64,000 nt of DNA from positions 3,757,001 through 3,821,000 of the forward strand of contig NZ_AP018365.1 in assembly GCF_016756395.1 (NCBI RefSeq), given 5' to 3'. Made by a program: the position numbers and the translations under genes. Under the pieces are notes generated by a model that had not been told where the DNA came from, searched no databases, and saw only the letters and a program-made list of their open reading frames with translations. The first letter of the stretch is position 1. Each line of letters begins with the position of its first letter. This DNA is from Streptomyces sp. SN-593 (lineage in GTDB: Bacteria > Actinomycetota > Actinomycetes > Streptomycetales > Streptomycetaceae). Shown piece after piece: positions 11,030 through 19,677 of the stretch.

Positions 11030-11857
11030 GTGTCGGCTCACGTCCCGGCCGGGCATTCCCTGCTCGTCGTCATCGACCCCGCCGCACGCGCCACCGACGG
11101 CGAATCCGTCCGGATCGCCAAGGACGTGCTGTGTGCCGGCGCGGCGTCGGTGAAGATGGCTTTCCCCGAGTCCGCGGAGGAGGCCGAGCGGGCGCTGACC
11201 CATCGCGGCCGGCGCCACCTGGTGGTGCTCGGCGACGACGCGGCCCTGCTGCGCACGGTCAACGTGCTGCGGCGCGAGCGCACCCTGCACGACTCGCCGG
11301 TGTCGATGGTGCCGATCGGGCCGCGCTCCACGCTGGCGCACGCGCTGGGGGTGCCGGCGCAGGTCCCCGCGGCGGCCCGCGCGGTGCTCGACGGGGTGGA
11401 GCGCGAGCTGGACCTGCTGGTCGACGAGAGCGGCGGCATCGTGCTCGGCACGCTCAGCCTCCCGTACGGCATGCCCGTCGCGCACACCGCCGCGCACTGG
11501 TGGACACCGGTGGAGAAGACCGCCCGCTCCCTGGTGCGCACCCTCACCTCGCCGATCCCGGTCAACGGCAGCGCGCCGCAGCACCGCCAGCGGCTGCGGG
11601 TCGAGGCCGACGGGGTGGTGCTCGCCGACCTGGACGAGCCGGTGCACGAGGTGTCGGTGCGGCCGGCGCCCACCGGGCTCGCGGAGGTCTCCGTCCGCCG
11701 CGCCCCGGGCTCCGCGCAGGTGTCCACCCGGGCGCGCACGGTCACCGTCTCGGGCCGCGACTTCCGCTACCGGGCCGACTCGGCGATCACCGGGCCGGTC
11801 CGGACCCGGACGTGGACGGTGGAGCCGTCGGCCTGGCGGCTGACGGTGCCGCGGTAG
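11030..11857 (+). CDS. Diacylglycerol-kinase-like catalytic-domain protein
   Basis: A 275-residue soluble protein. The N-terminal half resembles the DAGK/NAD-kinase fold: VVIDPAARATDGESV, then a central GDDAALLRTVNVL that corresponds to the GGDGT nucleotide loop, but with GDD in place of GGDGT. This weakened motif makes lipid kinase activity uncertain. The C-terminal half is beta-rich, as in these two-domain enzymes. GTG 11030 has GAGGAAGGA 5 nt upstream, a strong ribosome site. Divergent from purA, convergent with the P450 operon; the 143-bp gap to the P450 stop is Gly/Ala-type low-complexity DNA with nothing recognisable. Confidence 0.65.
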   Translation: MSAHVPAGHSLLVVIDPAARATDGESVRIAKDVLCAGAASVKMAFPESAEEAERALTHRGRRHLVVLGDDAALLRTVNVLRRERTLHDSPVSMVPIGPRSTLAHALGVPAQVPAAARAVLDGVERELDLLVDESGGIVLGTLSLPYGMPVAHTAAHWWTPVEKTARSLVRTLTSPIPVNGSAPQHRQRLRVEADGVVLADLDEPVHEVSVRPAPTGLAEVSVRRAPGSAQVSTRARTVTVSGRDFRYRADSAITGPVRTRTWTVEPSAWRLTVPR

Positions 11858-12000
11858 CGACGGGACCGGGAGCACTGTCGGCGTCGGGGCCCGGGGCGGC
11901 GGGGGCCGGTTCGGCGGGGAAGGCGCGCGGGGCCGGGGCTCGGGCCGGTGGGGCGGCGGAGGCGGGGCCCGGGCCCAGTGGGGGTGGCGGGGGGCGGGCG

Positions 12001-13449
12001 TCACCAGGTGACGAGCAGTTCCTCCGGTCCGCGGATCACGTAGCCGGGGCGCCAGGCGGGCTCCTCGACCAGCCGCATGCCGGGGGCGTCGCGCAGGAAG
12101 GCGCCGAAGGACGCGGCCAGTTCGAGCCGGGCCAGCGGCGCGCCCAGGCAGAAGTGGATGCCCGCACCGAAGGTGACGTGCTTGTTCGCCGCCGCGGGCC
12201 GGGTGATGTCGAAGCGGTCGGGGTCGGTGAAGCGTGCCGGGTCGCGGTTGGCGGAGCCGAAGAGCAGCGCCACCTCGCTGCCGCGCGGGATCGTGGTGCC
12301 TCCGATCTCGATGTCGTCCAGCACCCAGCGCTCGAAGAGCTGGAGCGGGGTGTCGTAGCGGAGCATCTCCTCGACGGCGCCGCGCAGCAGGTCGTCTCCG
12401 GCCGAGCCGCCGGTGCCTGTGCCTGTGCCTGTGGACGCGCCGGGGCCCGTGGACGCGCCGCGGACCGCCTCGCCGAGCAGGCGGAGCTGGTCGGGGTGGC
12501 GGAAGAGCTGGAGCCAGCCGAGGGTCGTGCTGTTCACCGTGGCCTCGTGGCCGGCGTTGAGCAGCAGTACGCAGGTGGAGACCATCTCCTGCTCGCTGAG
12601 CACGTCGCCGTCGTCGTGTGCGGCGATCAGCGCGCTGATCAGGTCGCCGCCCGGCGCGCGGCGGCGGGTGGCGATCAGGTCGCGCAGGTAGGCGGAGAAC
12701 TCCTCGCTGGCCCGCACCGCGCGCCGCGCGGTCTCCTCGCTCGGGTTCAACTCGAACATCCCGGTGATCGCCGAGGACCACGGACGCAGCAGCCCGCGGT
12801 CGGCGGGCGGCACCCCGAGCATCTCGGCGATGACCGCGACCGGCAGCGGCTCGGCGACGCGGGCCAGCAGGTCGCCCCCGCCGTCCGCGCGCAGCCCGGC
12901 GATCAGCTCGGCGGCCAGCCGGTGCACGGTCGGCGCGAGGTCGTCCACCATGCGCGGGGTGAACGCCTTGGCGACCAGGCGCCGGATACGGGTGTGCACC
13001 GGCGCTTCGAGGTCCAGCATCCCGTTGCCGTTGAGGGTCGTGAACGGCTCGTGCTCAGGCGGCGGAGGCGTCCGGCCGAACTCCTCGTGCGTGAAGCGGT
13101 GCAGGTAGGTACGGCCGAGCCGGCGGTCCCGCAGCAGGGCGCTGACGTCGTCGTGGTGCGGCACGAGCCACTGGTCGGTGGGGTCGAAACGGTGGGCGCG
13201 GCCGGCCGCCCGCAGGGCCGCGTAGGCGGGGTACGGGTCCTGGACGAAGGCGGGCGACCAGGGCGCGAACAGGGCGGTGGCCGTGGCGGGGTCGGTGGCC
13301 GCGTCCGAGGTCGGGGGCGGTGCGGCCGCGGGCGAGCCGGAGTCGCGCCGGGCCGTCGGGACGGGCGAGGCGGAGTCGCGCGGCGCCGACGGCGCCGTCG
13401 GGGCGGGCGTGGGCCGGGGGGCGGGTCCGGGCAGGTGCGGAGAGGTCAT
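12001..13449 (-). CDS. Cytochrome P450
   Basis: A 482-residue soluble haem monooxygenase. The haem-binding loop FGAGIHFCLGAPLAR with the cysteine thiolate lies near the C-terminus; the I-helix reads LLNAGHEATVNST and the K-helix ExxR is in EEMLRYDTPLQLFERW. The first about 50 residues are Pro/Ser/Ala-rich and probably disordered, and a Gly/Thr/Ala repeat (GTGTGTGG) is inserted before the K-helix. Substrate unknown; no ferredoxin gene is adjacent. Last gene of a three-gene operon: its ATG overlaps the MBL-fold stop by 4 bp (ATGA at 13446-13449). Confidence 0.95.
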   Translation of the reverse strand: MTSPHLPGPAPRPTPAPTAPSAPRDSASPVPTARRDSGSPAAAPPPTSDAATDPATATALFAPWSPAFVQDPYPAYAALRAAGRAHRFDPTDQWLVPHHDDVSALLRDRRLGRTYLHRFTHEEFGRTPPPPEHEPFTTLNGNGMLDLEAPVHTRIRRLVAKAFTPRMVDDLAPTVHRLAAELIAGLRADGGGDLLARVAEPLPVAVIAEMLGVPPADRGLLRPWSSAITGMFELNPSEETARRAVRASEEFSAYLRDLIATRRRAPGGDLISALIAAHDDGDVLSEQEMVSTCVLLLNAGHEATVNSTTLGWLQLFRHPDQLRLLGEAVRGASTGPGASTGTGTGTGGSAGDDLLRGAVEEMLRYDTPLQLFERWVLDDIEIGGTTIPRGSEVALLFGSANRDPARFTDPDRFDITRPAAANKHVTFGAGIHFCLGAPLARLELAASFGAFLRDAPGMRLVEEPAWRPGYVIRGPEELLVTW

Positions 13450-14279
13450 GGCAGTTCGATCAGTCCGTGTTCGCGCAGGTAGTCGAGTTGGGCGCGGACC
13501 GACAGCTCGGCGGCGGGCCAGAGCGCGCGGTCGACGTCGGCGTAGACGTGGGCGACCACGTCGGCGGCGGTGCGCAGCCCGGACTCGACGGCGGTCTCGA
13601 CCTGGGCCAGGCGGTGCGCGCGGTGGGCGAGGTAGAACTCGACGGCGCCGCGCGCGTCGTCGAGCACCGGGCCGTGGCCGGGCAGGACCGTGTCCACCTC
13701 GGCGTCCACGGTCAGCGACTGGAGCCGGCGCAGGGAGTCCAGGTAGTCGCCGAGGCGGCCGTCGGGGTGGGCGACCACCGTGGTGCCGCGGCCCAGCACG
13801 GTGTCGCCGGTCAGCACCGCCCGGTCGGCGGGCAGGTGGAAGGAGAGTGAGTCGGCGGTGTGCCCGGGGGTGGCGATCACCCGCAGCTCCAGGCCGCCGG
13901 TGGTCACGGTGTCCCCCGCGGCCAGGCCCTCCTCGCCCAGCCGCAGCGCCGGGTCGAGGGCGCGCACCGGGGTGCCGGTCAGCTCGGCGAAGCGGCCCGC
14001 GCCCTCCGCGTGGTCCGGGTGGCCGTGGGTGAGCAGGGTCAGCGCGACCCGGCGGCCCTGCTCCTCGACGGTGGCGACCACCCGGGCCAGGTGCTCCTCG
14101 TCCAGCGGCCCGGGGTCGATGACGACCGCCAGCGGGGAGCCGGGCTCGGCGACGACCCAGGTGTTGGTGCCGTCGAGTGTCATCGGCGACGGGTTGGGCG
14201 CCAGGACGCACAGCGCCCGGGCGGTGGCGGTGCCGCCGACGGTGGGCTGCGGTCGGCCCGGCGGCTGGGGGGCGGTCAC
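13446..14279 (-). CDS. Metallo-beta-lactamase-fold hydrolase
   Basis: A 277-residue protein with the zinc motif THGHPDHAEG (HxHxDH), then ATPGHTADS, LTGDTVLG and LPGHGPVLDDA, and a C-terminal helical part (AHRAHRLAQVETAV) seen in the LACTB2-like subgroup. Family members hydrolyse thioesters, lactones or RNA; the substrate here is not deducible. The GTG start overlaps the NUDIX stop (GTGA), and the stop overlaps the P450 start, so the three are translationally coupled. Confidence 0.9.
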   Translation of the reverse strand: MTAPQPPGRPQPTVGGTATARALCVLAPNPSPMTLDGTNTWVVAEPGSPLAVVIDPGPLDEEHLARVVATVEEQGRRVALTLLTHGHPDHAEGAGRFAELTGTPVRALDPALRLGEEGLAAGDTVTTGGLELRVIATPGHTADSLSFHLPADRAVLTGDTVLGRGTTVVAHPDGRLGDYLDSLRRLQSLTVDAEVDTVLPGHGPVLDDARGAVEFYLAHRAHRLAQVETAVESGLRTAADVVAHVYADVDRALWPAAELSVRAQLDYLREHGLIELP

Positions 14280-15178
14280 GAATGCTCCCGGGTGAACTCG
14301 TCGTGGCCCGGCCAGGTCAGGACGACCCGGCCCTCGTCGTCCAGCGACGCCCGCGCGATGACCGGCGTCAGGTCGCGGCCGGACGCCGCGGCCAGTGCCT
14401 CGGCGGCGCCGCCGTAGGGCAGCAGCGAGCGGAGGGTGGCCAGCGTCGGCGGGAGCATCGCCATCTCGCCGCGGGCGTGGCCGTCCACCGCCTCGGCGGG
14501 CCGCAGCCAGACGGTCCGGTCCGCCTCGCCGGAGACGTCGCGCGTGCGCTGGCCCGGTGGCAGGAGGGCCAGGAAGAACCAGGTGTCGTAGCGCCGCCGC
14601 TCGAACTCGGGGGTGATCCATCGCGCCCACGGGGCGAGCAGGTCCGAGCGCAGCACCAGGTCGCGCGCGGCGAGGAAGTCGGCGAAGGCGAGGTCGTGGG
14701 CGACCAGCGCGGCGCGGTCCGCCTCCCACCGCTCCCCCGTGGTGTCGGCGACCACGCTCGCGCCGTCCGGGCCGGCCAGCAGCACACCGGCCTCCTCGAA
14801 GGTCTCGCGGACCGCCGCGCAGACCACCGCCTGCGCCTGGCGCTCGGGCACGCCCAGGGCCCGCGCCCACCAGTCCAGCGGCGGCCCGGCCCAGCGCACC
14901 GGCCGCTCGTCCCGCGGATCGACCCCGCCGCCCGGATACGCGTACGCCCCCGCGGCGAAGGCCATGGACGCGCGGCGCCGCAGCATGTGGACGGCCGGGC
15001 CGGCGGCTTCCCGCGCGGCACCGCCGCCGCCCGCACCGGCCGGCGCCGCCTCCAAGTCGCGCAGCAGGAGGACCGTCGCGGCCGGGCGCGCCTCGACCGG
15101 GACCAGTTCGCCGCTCGCCAGGGCGCGGACGCGGTCGGCCCAGTCCGCACCGAAGGGGGAACTGTTGTCGCTGCTCAT
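14276..15178 (-). CDS. NUDIX hydrolase (NUDT19-like)
   Basis: A 300-residue member of the NUDIX superfamily, which cleaves nucleoside diphosphates linked to another moiety. The box is split: YPGGGVDPRDE is followed by about 35 extra residues before RETFEEAGVLL, an insertion typical of NUDT19-type enzymes whose animal relatives act on coenzyme A derivatives. The catalytic RExxEE is intact. ATG 15178 heads the NUDIX - MBL - P450 operon. The CoA-type substrate is inference from the insertion alone. Confidence 0.88.
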   Translation of the reverse strand: MSSDNSSPFGADWADRVRALASGELVPVEARPAATVLLLRDLEAAPAGAGGGGAAREAAGPAVHMLRRRASMAFAAGAYAYPGGGVDPRDERPVRWAGPPLDWWARALGVPERQAQAVVCAAVRETFEEAGVLLAGPDGASVVADTTGERWEADRAALVAHDLAFADFLAARDLVLRSDLLAPWARWITPEFERRRYDTWFFLALLPPGQRTRDVSGEADRTVWLRPAEAVDGHARGEMAMLPPTLATLRSLLPYGGAAEALAAASGRDLTPVIARASLDDEGRVVLTWPGHDEFTREHS

Positions 15179-15291
15179 GGCCGGAGCCTACGTCGCCGCT
15201 GCCCGTTTGTTCGAGAGTCACCCGAACGGCTGTGGACGAACGCGCGCCAGCACGCCCGCACCACGCGGGGACGTCTTCGGACCGGGTCCGG

Positions 15292-15801
15292 TCAGGCCCC
15301 CGGCCACGGCTCGACCGCGACCACCGCGCCGACCGGCAGCGGGCCGTAGACGTGCGGGAACTCCTCGGCTCCCGGGACCGGCGGCTCGTAGCGGACCGGC
15401 ACGCCGAGCCGGGCCACCTCGATCACGAGGACGACCAGGTCGGCGCGGTCCGGCTCGGCGCCGTAGAGCAGCGCGGCGACCGCCGGGAGCTGGTGGCGCA
15501 GCGAGCAGTGGATGAAGCCCACGTCGCCGAGGGTGCGGCCGCGGGTGGACAGTTCGTAGCTGCCCACCGCGCGGGCCTGGTCCCACAGGGGGCGCTCGGT
15601 GAGGTGGAGGATCAGGTCCGACCGCGCGGGGACCGACCCCGGCCCGGCCGTACCCGCCCCCGGGTCACCGGCCGCACCGGGGCGCGAGCCCCCGGCCGCG
15701 GCGGAGTCCGCACCGGTGTCCGGGCCCGCGGACGCGGCGGAGTCCGCACCGGAGGTCGGTGGCCCGGACGTACCGGCGCCCTCTTCCGTGTTCCCGCTCA
15801 T
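15292..15801 (-). CDS. DUF952 protein with disordered N-terminus
   Basis: 169 residues. The last 110 form a DUF952 unit: LILHLTERPLWDQARAVGSYEL, DVGFIHCSLRHQLPAVA, LVVLVIEVARLG and FPHVYGPLP. The FIHCS block is the family hallmark. The first 60 residues are Gly/Ala/Ser/Pro low complexity. DUF952 proteins share a fold with ADP-ribosyl-related proteins but have no agreed function. The start is not certain, since the DUF952 core would begin near residue 60. Confidence 0.8.
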   Translation of the reverse strand: MSGNTEEGAGTSGPPTSGADSAASAGPDTGADSAAAGGSRPGAAGDPGAGTAGPGSVPARSDLILHLTERPLWDQARAVGSYELSTRGRTLGDVGFIHCSLRHQLPAVAALLYGAEPDRADLVVLVIEVARLGVPVRYEPPVPGAEEFPHVYGPLPVGAVVAVEPWPGA

Positions 15802-15872
15802 CGCGCGCTCCTCGTGTCACCGTCCGTGCGCCGCCCGTGCGCCGGACATCCGCCGGCCGGCGCGGGGCGGGC

Positions 15873-16340
15873 TCAGTCGGCCAGTTCGACCTGGATCTCG
15901 ACCTCGACCGGCGCGTCCAGCGGCAGCACCGCGACGCCGACCGCACTGCGGGCGTGCACGCCGCGGTCCCCCAGCACCGCGCCGAGCAGCTCGCTGGCGC
16001 CGTTGACCACCGCGGGCTGGCCGGTGAAGTCGGGCGCCGAGGCGACGAAGCCGACCACCTTGACCACCCGGGCGATCCGGTCCAGGTCGCCTGCCACCGA
16101 GCGGACCGCCGCGAGGGCGTTCAGCGCGCAGGTCGCGGCGAGCTCCTTGGCCTGCTCGGGGCTGACCTCGGCACCGACCTTGCCGGTCACCGGCAGCTTC
16201 CCGGCGACCATCGGCAACTGGCCCGAGGTGAAGACGTACGCGCCGGAGCGGACCGCAGGCTGGTAGGCGGCCAGCGGCGGCACCACCTCGGGCAGGGTCA
16301 GCCCCAGGTCGGCGAGGCGCGACGCGACGAGCCCGCTCAT
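15873..16340 (-). CDS. RidA-family enamine/imine deaminase
   Basis: 155 residues, usual length for the longer RidA subgroup. RidA proteins hydrolyse reactive enamines such as 2-aminoacrylate released by PLP enzymes. The translation shows GAYVFTSGQLPMVAG, TCALNALAAVRSVAGDLDRI, VVKVVGFVASAPDF and DAPVEVEIQVEL. The usual active-site Arg (in the R-S-A-V-G-V-x-x-L-P segment) is present in HARSAVGVAVLPLDAPVEV. The ATG overlaps the stop of the upstream small gene by 4 bp, so the two are co-translated. Confidence 0.92.
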   Translation of the reverse strand: MSGLVASRLADLGLTLPEVVPPLAAYQPAVRSGAYVFTSGQLPMVAGKLPVTGKVGAEVSPEQAKELAATCALNALAAVRSVAGDLDRIARVVKVVGFVASAPDFTGQPAVVNGASELLGAVLGDRGVHARSAVGVAVLPLDAPVEVEIQVELAD

Positions 16341-16495
16341 TCCTTCTCCCGCTTCAGGTACGCCACGAGCTGCTCGGTGTTCGGGCCCGGAACGACCTGG
16401 ACCAGCTCCCAGCCGTCCTCGCCCCAGTTGTCCAGGATCTGCTTCGTCGCGTGCACCAGCAGCGGTACGGTCGCGTACTCCCACTTCTTCGCCAT
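16337..16495 (-). CDS. DUF4177 small protein
   Basis: 52 residues: MAKKWEYATVPLLVHATKQI, then LDNWGEDGWELVQVVPGP and a Lys/Glu-rich end. The WEY...NxxGxxGWELVxV pattern is the DUF4177 signature, and I recall a near-identical protein upstream of RidA in other Streptomyces. Function unknown. Stop and next ATG overlap as ATGA (16337-16340). Confidence 0.88.
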   Translation of the reverse strand: MAKKWEYATVPLLVHATKQILDNWGEDGWELVQVVPGPNTEQLVAYLKREKE

Positions 16496-16710
16496 ACCGC
16501 GACCTTAGTGCCTCGCCGGCCCGCGCCCGGCCCGCTCCCCTCCGGTCGCCGGTTCGCCCCACCGGGGCCCGCCGGGACCCCCGTGGGCCCCCGCCGAACA
16601 CGCCCGCGGCCCGGCATCCCGCCCGGCCCGCGCCCCGGCCGCGCCCCGCCCGTGCCGCGGCTCCGCACAGCGAACCGGTGGCCGGAGGGGTGACCGGGCC
16701 GCCGAATGGT

Positions 16711-16726
16711 TAGGCTCGCAAGGGTG
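16711..16726 (+). promoter_or_regulatory. Leaderless promoter -10 for ArsA-type ATPase 1
   Basis: TAGGCT at 16711-16716 matches the actinobacterial -10 consensus and ends 7 nt before the GTG at 16724, too close for a Shine-Dalgarno leader, so transcription and translation should begin together. The PBP gene at 20288 has the same hexamer at the same distance. The -35 is not clear. Confidence 0.6.
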
Positions 16727-17875
16727 AGCCCCCAACAGTCATCAGCCGTCAGGCTCCACGTCGTGACGGGCAAGGGCGGCACGGGCAAGACCACGGTCGC
16801 CGCCGCGCTGGCGCTCGCCCTCGCGGCCGAGGGCCGCCGGGTGCTGCTGTGCGAGGTCGAGGAGCGGCAGGGCATCGCCCAGCTCTTCGAGACCGAGGCC
16901 CTGCCGTACGAGGAGCGCAGGATCGCTTCCGCATCGGGGGGCGGCGAGGTGCACGCCCTGGCCATCGACGCCGAGCTGGCGATGCTCGACTACCTCGACA
17001 TGTTCTACAAGCTCGGCCGGGCCGGCCGGGCGCTGAGGAAGCTCGGCGCGATCGACTTCGCCACCACGGTCGCCCCCGGCCTGCGGGACGTGCTGCTCAC
17101 CGGCAAGGTGTGCGAGGCGGTGCGCCGCAAGGACAAGGCCGGCTGGCCGGTGTACGACTCGGTGGTGCTCGACGCCCCGCCGACCGGGCGCATTACCCGC
17201 TTCCTCAACGTGAACGACGAGGTCGCCGGGCTGGCCAGGGTCGGGCCGATACACAACCAGGCGCAGGCCGTGATGAGGGTGCTGAAGTCCCCGCAGACCG
17301 CGATCCACCTGGTGACGCTGCTGGAGGAGATGCCCGTCCAGGAGACGATGGACGGCGTGGCGGAGCTGCGCTCGGCGGGGCTGCCGGTGGGCGCGGTGAT
17401 CGTCAACATGGTGCGGCCGGTGCTGCTGGCGGACGCCGAACTGGCCGAGGTGGCCGACGCCGAGGCCGGCGCGGGCGGTACGAAGTCGAAGGGCGGCGCG
17501 AACGGGAACGGCGCCGGAAACGGCAACGGCAAGCGCAGGGCCGCGGTCGCCAAGGCGCTGTCCCAGGCCGGGCTGGGCGGCGCGCGGCGCGGGGGCGTCG
17601 CGGAACGCCTCGTCGAACCGCTCCTCGCCCAGGCCCACGAGCACGCCCAGCGGGTGGTGCTGGAACGCGAGCAACGCGCCGAGATCGCGGCGCTCGGCCT
17701 GCCGGTGCGGGAGTTGGAGCTGCTCGGCGACGGCGTGGACCTCGGCGGGCTCTACCGGCTCGCGGAGAGCCTGCGCCACCAGGCGGTGGCCCCCGCGCGC
17801 GAGGACGCGCACGCGCCCGTCGCGCCGGACGAGCCGGACCTGCCGCACGAGGCCGCGGCCGTGGACGATGACTGA
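16724..17875 (+). CDS. ArsA/GET3-type ATPase 1
   Basis: 383 residues. The deviant Walker A GKGGTGKTT follows RLHVVTG at the N-terminus; DSVVLDAPPTGRITRFLN is the Walker B/switch region. A Gly/Asn/Lys-rich insert (GGANGNGAGNGNGKRR) interrupts the C-terminal half. In Streptomyces this pair precedes wblA (SCO3577/3578-type arrangement). These ATPases are labelled ion-transporting, but no arsenite Cys site or ArsB partner is visible, so a Get3-like or regulatory role is equally possible. GTG 16724 is chosen from the leaderless promoter geometry; an ATG at 16706 would precede the -10. Confidence 0.88.
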   Translation: MSPQQSSAVRLHVVTGKGGTGKTTVAAALALALAAEGRRVLLCEVEERQGIAQLFETEALPYEERRIASASGGGEVHALAIDAELAMLDYLDMFYKLGRAGRALRKLGAIDFATTVAPGLRDVLLTGKVCEAVRRKDKAGWPVYDSVVLDAPPTGRITRFLNVNDEVAGLARVGPIHNQAQAVMRVLKSPQTAIHLVTLLEEMPVQETMDGVAELRSAGLPVGAVIVNMVRPVLLADAELAEVADAEAGAGGTKSKGGANGNGAGNGNGKRRAAVAKALSQAGLGGARRGGVAERLVEPLLAQAHEHAQRVVLEREQRAEIAALGLPVRELELLGDGVDLGGLYRLAESLRHQAVAPAREDAHAPVAPDEPDLPHEAAAVDDD

Positions 17876-18065
17876 GCCCCCCGCCCGCTCCCGCCGCGCC
17901 GGGGCCGCCCCGTCCTGCCCCCGCGCCGGGACCGCCGGCGCCACCACCCGCGCCGCCGCCCGCACCACCACCCGCGCAAACGCCCGCACCGCCGCCCGCG
18001 CAAACGCCCGCACCGCCGACACAGACCGCGCACCACGAACCCGAGTTCCGAGGTCGTACGGATGA
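17868..18065 (+). CDS. Small Arg/Ala-rich ORF bridging the ArsA pair (uncertain)
   Basis: 65 codons that begin with an ATG overlapping the end of ATPase 1 and end with a TGA overlapping the ATG of ATPase 2 (GGATGA at 18060-18065). The product is Arg/Ala/Thr low complexity with tandem repeats and resembles no known fold. It may be a coupling reading frame, or the remains of an N-terminal extension of ATPase 2 put out of frame by repeat-length change; the offset is 2 nt modulo 3. Confidence 0.3.
   Translation: MTEPPARSRRAGAAPSCPRAGTAGATTRAAARTTTRANARTAARANARTADTDRAPRTRVPRSYG
17971..18018 (+). repeat. Two tandem copies of a 24-bp repeat
   Basis: Two adjacent identical 24-bp units starting CCCGCGCAAACGCCCG at 17971 and 17995, preceded by a degenerate copy. 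They lie between the two ATPase genes and could expand or contract by slippage. Confidence 0.8.
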
Positions 18066-19357
18066 GCCTGGAAAGCCCCCTGCTGGAGATCGACCCGCTG
18101 CTCGACGACCCGAAGGCCCGCATCATCGTGTGCTGCGGCTCCGGCGGTGTCGGCAAGACCACCACGGCCGCCGCGCTGGGGGTGCGCGCCGCCGAGCGCG
18201 GGCGCACCGCGGTGGTGCTGACCATCGACCCCGCGCGCCGGCTCGCGCAGTCCATGGGGCTGACCGAACTCGACAACACCCCGCGCGAGGTGGCCGGAAT
18301 CGATCGGTCGGCGGGCGGATCGCTGCACGCGATGATGCTGGACATGAAGCGGACGTTCGACGAGGTCGTGGTGCAGCACTCCGACCCCGAGCGGGCCCGG
18401 GCGATCCTGGAGAACCCCTTCTACCAGTCGCTGTCGGCCGGTTTCGCCGGCACCCAGGAGTACATGGCGATGGAGAAACTGGGCCAGCTACGGGCCCAGG
18501 ACGCCTGGGACCTCATCATCGTGGACACCCCGCCGAGCCGTAGCGCGCTGGACTTCCTGGACGCGCCCAAGCGGCTCGGCTCGTTCCTGGACGGCCGCTT
18601 CATCAAGCTGCTGATGGCCCCGGCGAAGGTCGGCGGCCGGGCCGGGGTGAAGTTCCTCAACATGGGCATGTCGATGATGACCGGCACCCTGAGCAAGGTG
18701 ATGGGCGCCGGGCTGCTGCGCGACGTGCAGACCTTCGTGGCCGCCATGGACACCATGTTCGGCGGGTTCCGCACCCGCGCGGACGCCACGTACCGGCTGC
18801 TCCAGGCGCCCGGGACCGCGTTCCTGGTGGTCGCCGCGCCCGAGCGGGACGCGCTGCGCGAGGCCGCCTACTTCGTGGAGCGGCTGGCCGCGGAGGACAT
18901 GCCGCTGGCCGGACTGGTACTCAACCGCGTGCACGGCAGCGGGGCCGACCGGCTCACCGCGGAGCGGGCACTGGCCGCCGCCGAGGCGCTGGAGGACGCG
19001 GTCGCGGAAAATCCGGCGGACGGCGGCATTGTGGATCTCCCCGCCGGGAAGGCTGACTCCGGTGGTACCGCCGGCGCCGCGCGAGGCGCCGGGAAGGGCG
19101 CCGCGGACAGCGCCTCGGACCGCACCGGAACCGACCCCCAGGGCCGTACGGAACTGCTCACCGCCGGACTGCTGCGCCTGCACGCCGAGCGGATGCAGGT
19201 GGTGGCCCGCGAGCGGCGCACGCGGGACCGCTTCGTGTCCGTGCACCCCGAGGTGCCCGTGGTGGAGGTCACGGCGCTACCGGGGGACGTGCACGACCTG
19301 GAGGGCCTGCGGGCGATCGGGCTGCGTCTGGGCGGCGATCAGCCGGCCGCGGCGTAG
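18062..19357 (+). CDS. ArsA/GET3-type ATPase 2
   Basis: 431 residues. Walker A CGSGGVGKTTTAAALG at about residues 24-39, AVVLTIDPARRLAQS (switch I), AWDLIIVDTPPSRSALDFLDAP (switch II), then a helical membrane-active or client-binding stretch (LMAPAKVGGRAGVKFLNMG), APERDALREAAYFVERL and GLVLNRVH. A low-complexity insert (GGTAGAARGAGKGAADSASD) precedes the C-terminal helices. It probably acts with ATPase 1 as a heterodimer, as inferred from adjacency. Its stop overlaps the convergent wblA stop by 19 bp. Confidence 0.88.
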   Translation: MSLESPLLEIDPLLDDPKARIIVCCGSGGVGKTTTAAALGVRAAERGRTAVVLTIDPARRLAQSMGLTELDNTPREVAGIDRSAGGSLHAMMLDMKRTFDEVVVQHSDPERARAILENPFYQSLSAGFAGTQEYMAMEKLGQLRAQDAWDLIIVDTPPSRSALDFLDAPKRLGSFLDGRFIKLLMAPAKVGGRAGVKFLNMGMSMMTGTLSKVMGAGLLRDVQTFVAAMDTMFGGFRTRADATYRLLQAPGTAFLVVAAPERDALREAAYFVERLAAEDMPLAGLVLNRVHGSGADRLTAERALAAAEALEDAVAENPADGGIVDLPAGKADSGGTAGAARGAGKGAADSASDRTGTDPQGRTELLTAGLLRLHAERMQVVARERRTRDRFVSVHPEVPVVEVTALPGDVHDLEGLRAIGLRLGGDQPAAA

Positions 19358-19677
19358 TCCTCGTCCGCCTCCTCGCCGATCGGCAGCAGTCCGGTGCTGC
19401 GCTCGTACTCGGTACGGGCCGTCTCCAGCAGCCTGCGCCAGGACGTCACCGTCGGACGGCGGCGCAGCAGAGCGCGGCGTTCACGCTCGGTCATCCCCCC
19501 CCACACACCGAACTCGACCCGGTTGTCGAGCGCGTCCGCCAGGCACTCGGTCCGCACCGGGCATCCGGTGCACACCGCCTTGGCCCGGTTCTGGGCCGCA
19601 CCCTGGACGAACAGTTCGTCCGGATCAGTCGTCTTGCACGCGGCCTGCGTGCTCCAGTCGGTTACCCAGCTGCTCAT
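19339..19677 (-). CDS. wblA: WhiB-like regulator WblA
   Basis: 112 residues with the four iron-sulfur cysteines in C14, C36, C39 and C45 context (AACKTTD, VCTGCPVRTECL) and the turn VEFGVWGGMTERERRALLRRRP. Near-identical in my memory to S. coelicolor WblA, a pleiotropic regulator that promotes aerial development and represses antibiotic production. The flanking ATPase pair and PBP match that locus. It is convergent with ATPase 2 and its 610-bp upstream gap should contain its promoter and operators. Confidence 0.95.
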   Translation of the reverse strand: MSSWVTDWSTQAACKTTDPDELFVQGAAQNRAKAVCTGCPVRTECLADALDNRVEFGVWGGMTERERRALLRRRPTVTSWRRLLETARTEYERSTGLLPIGEEADEDYAAAG

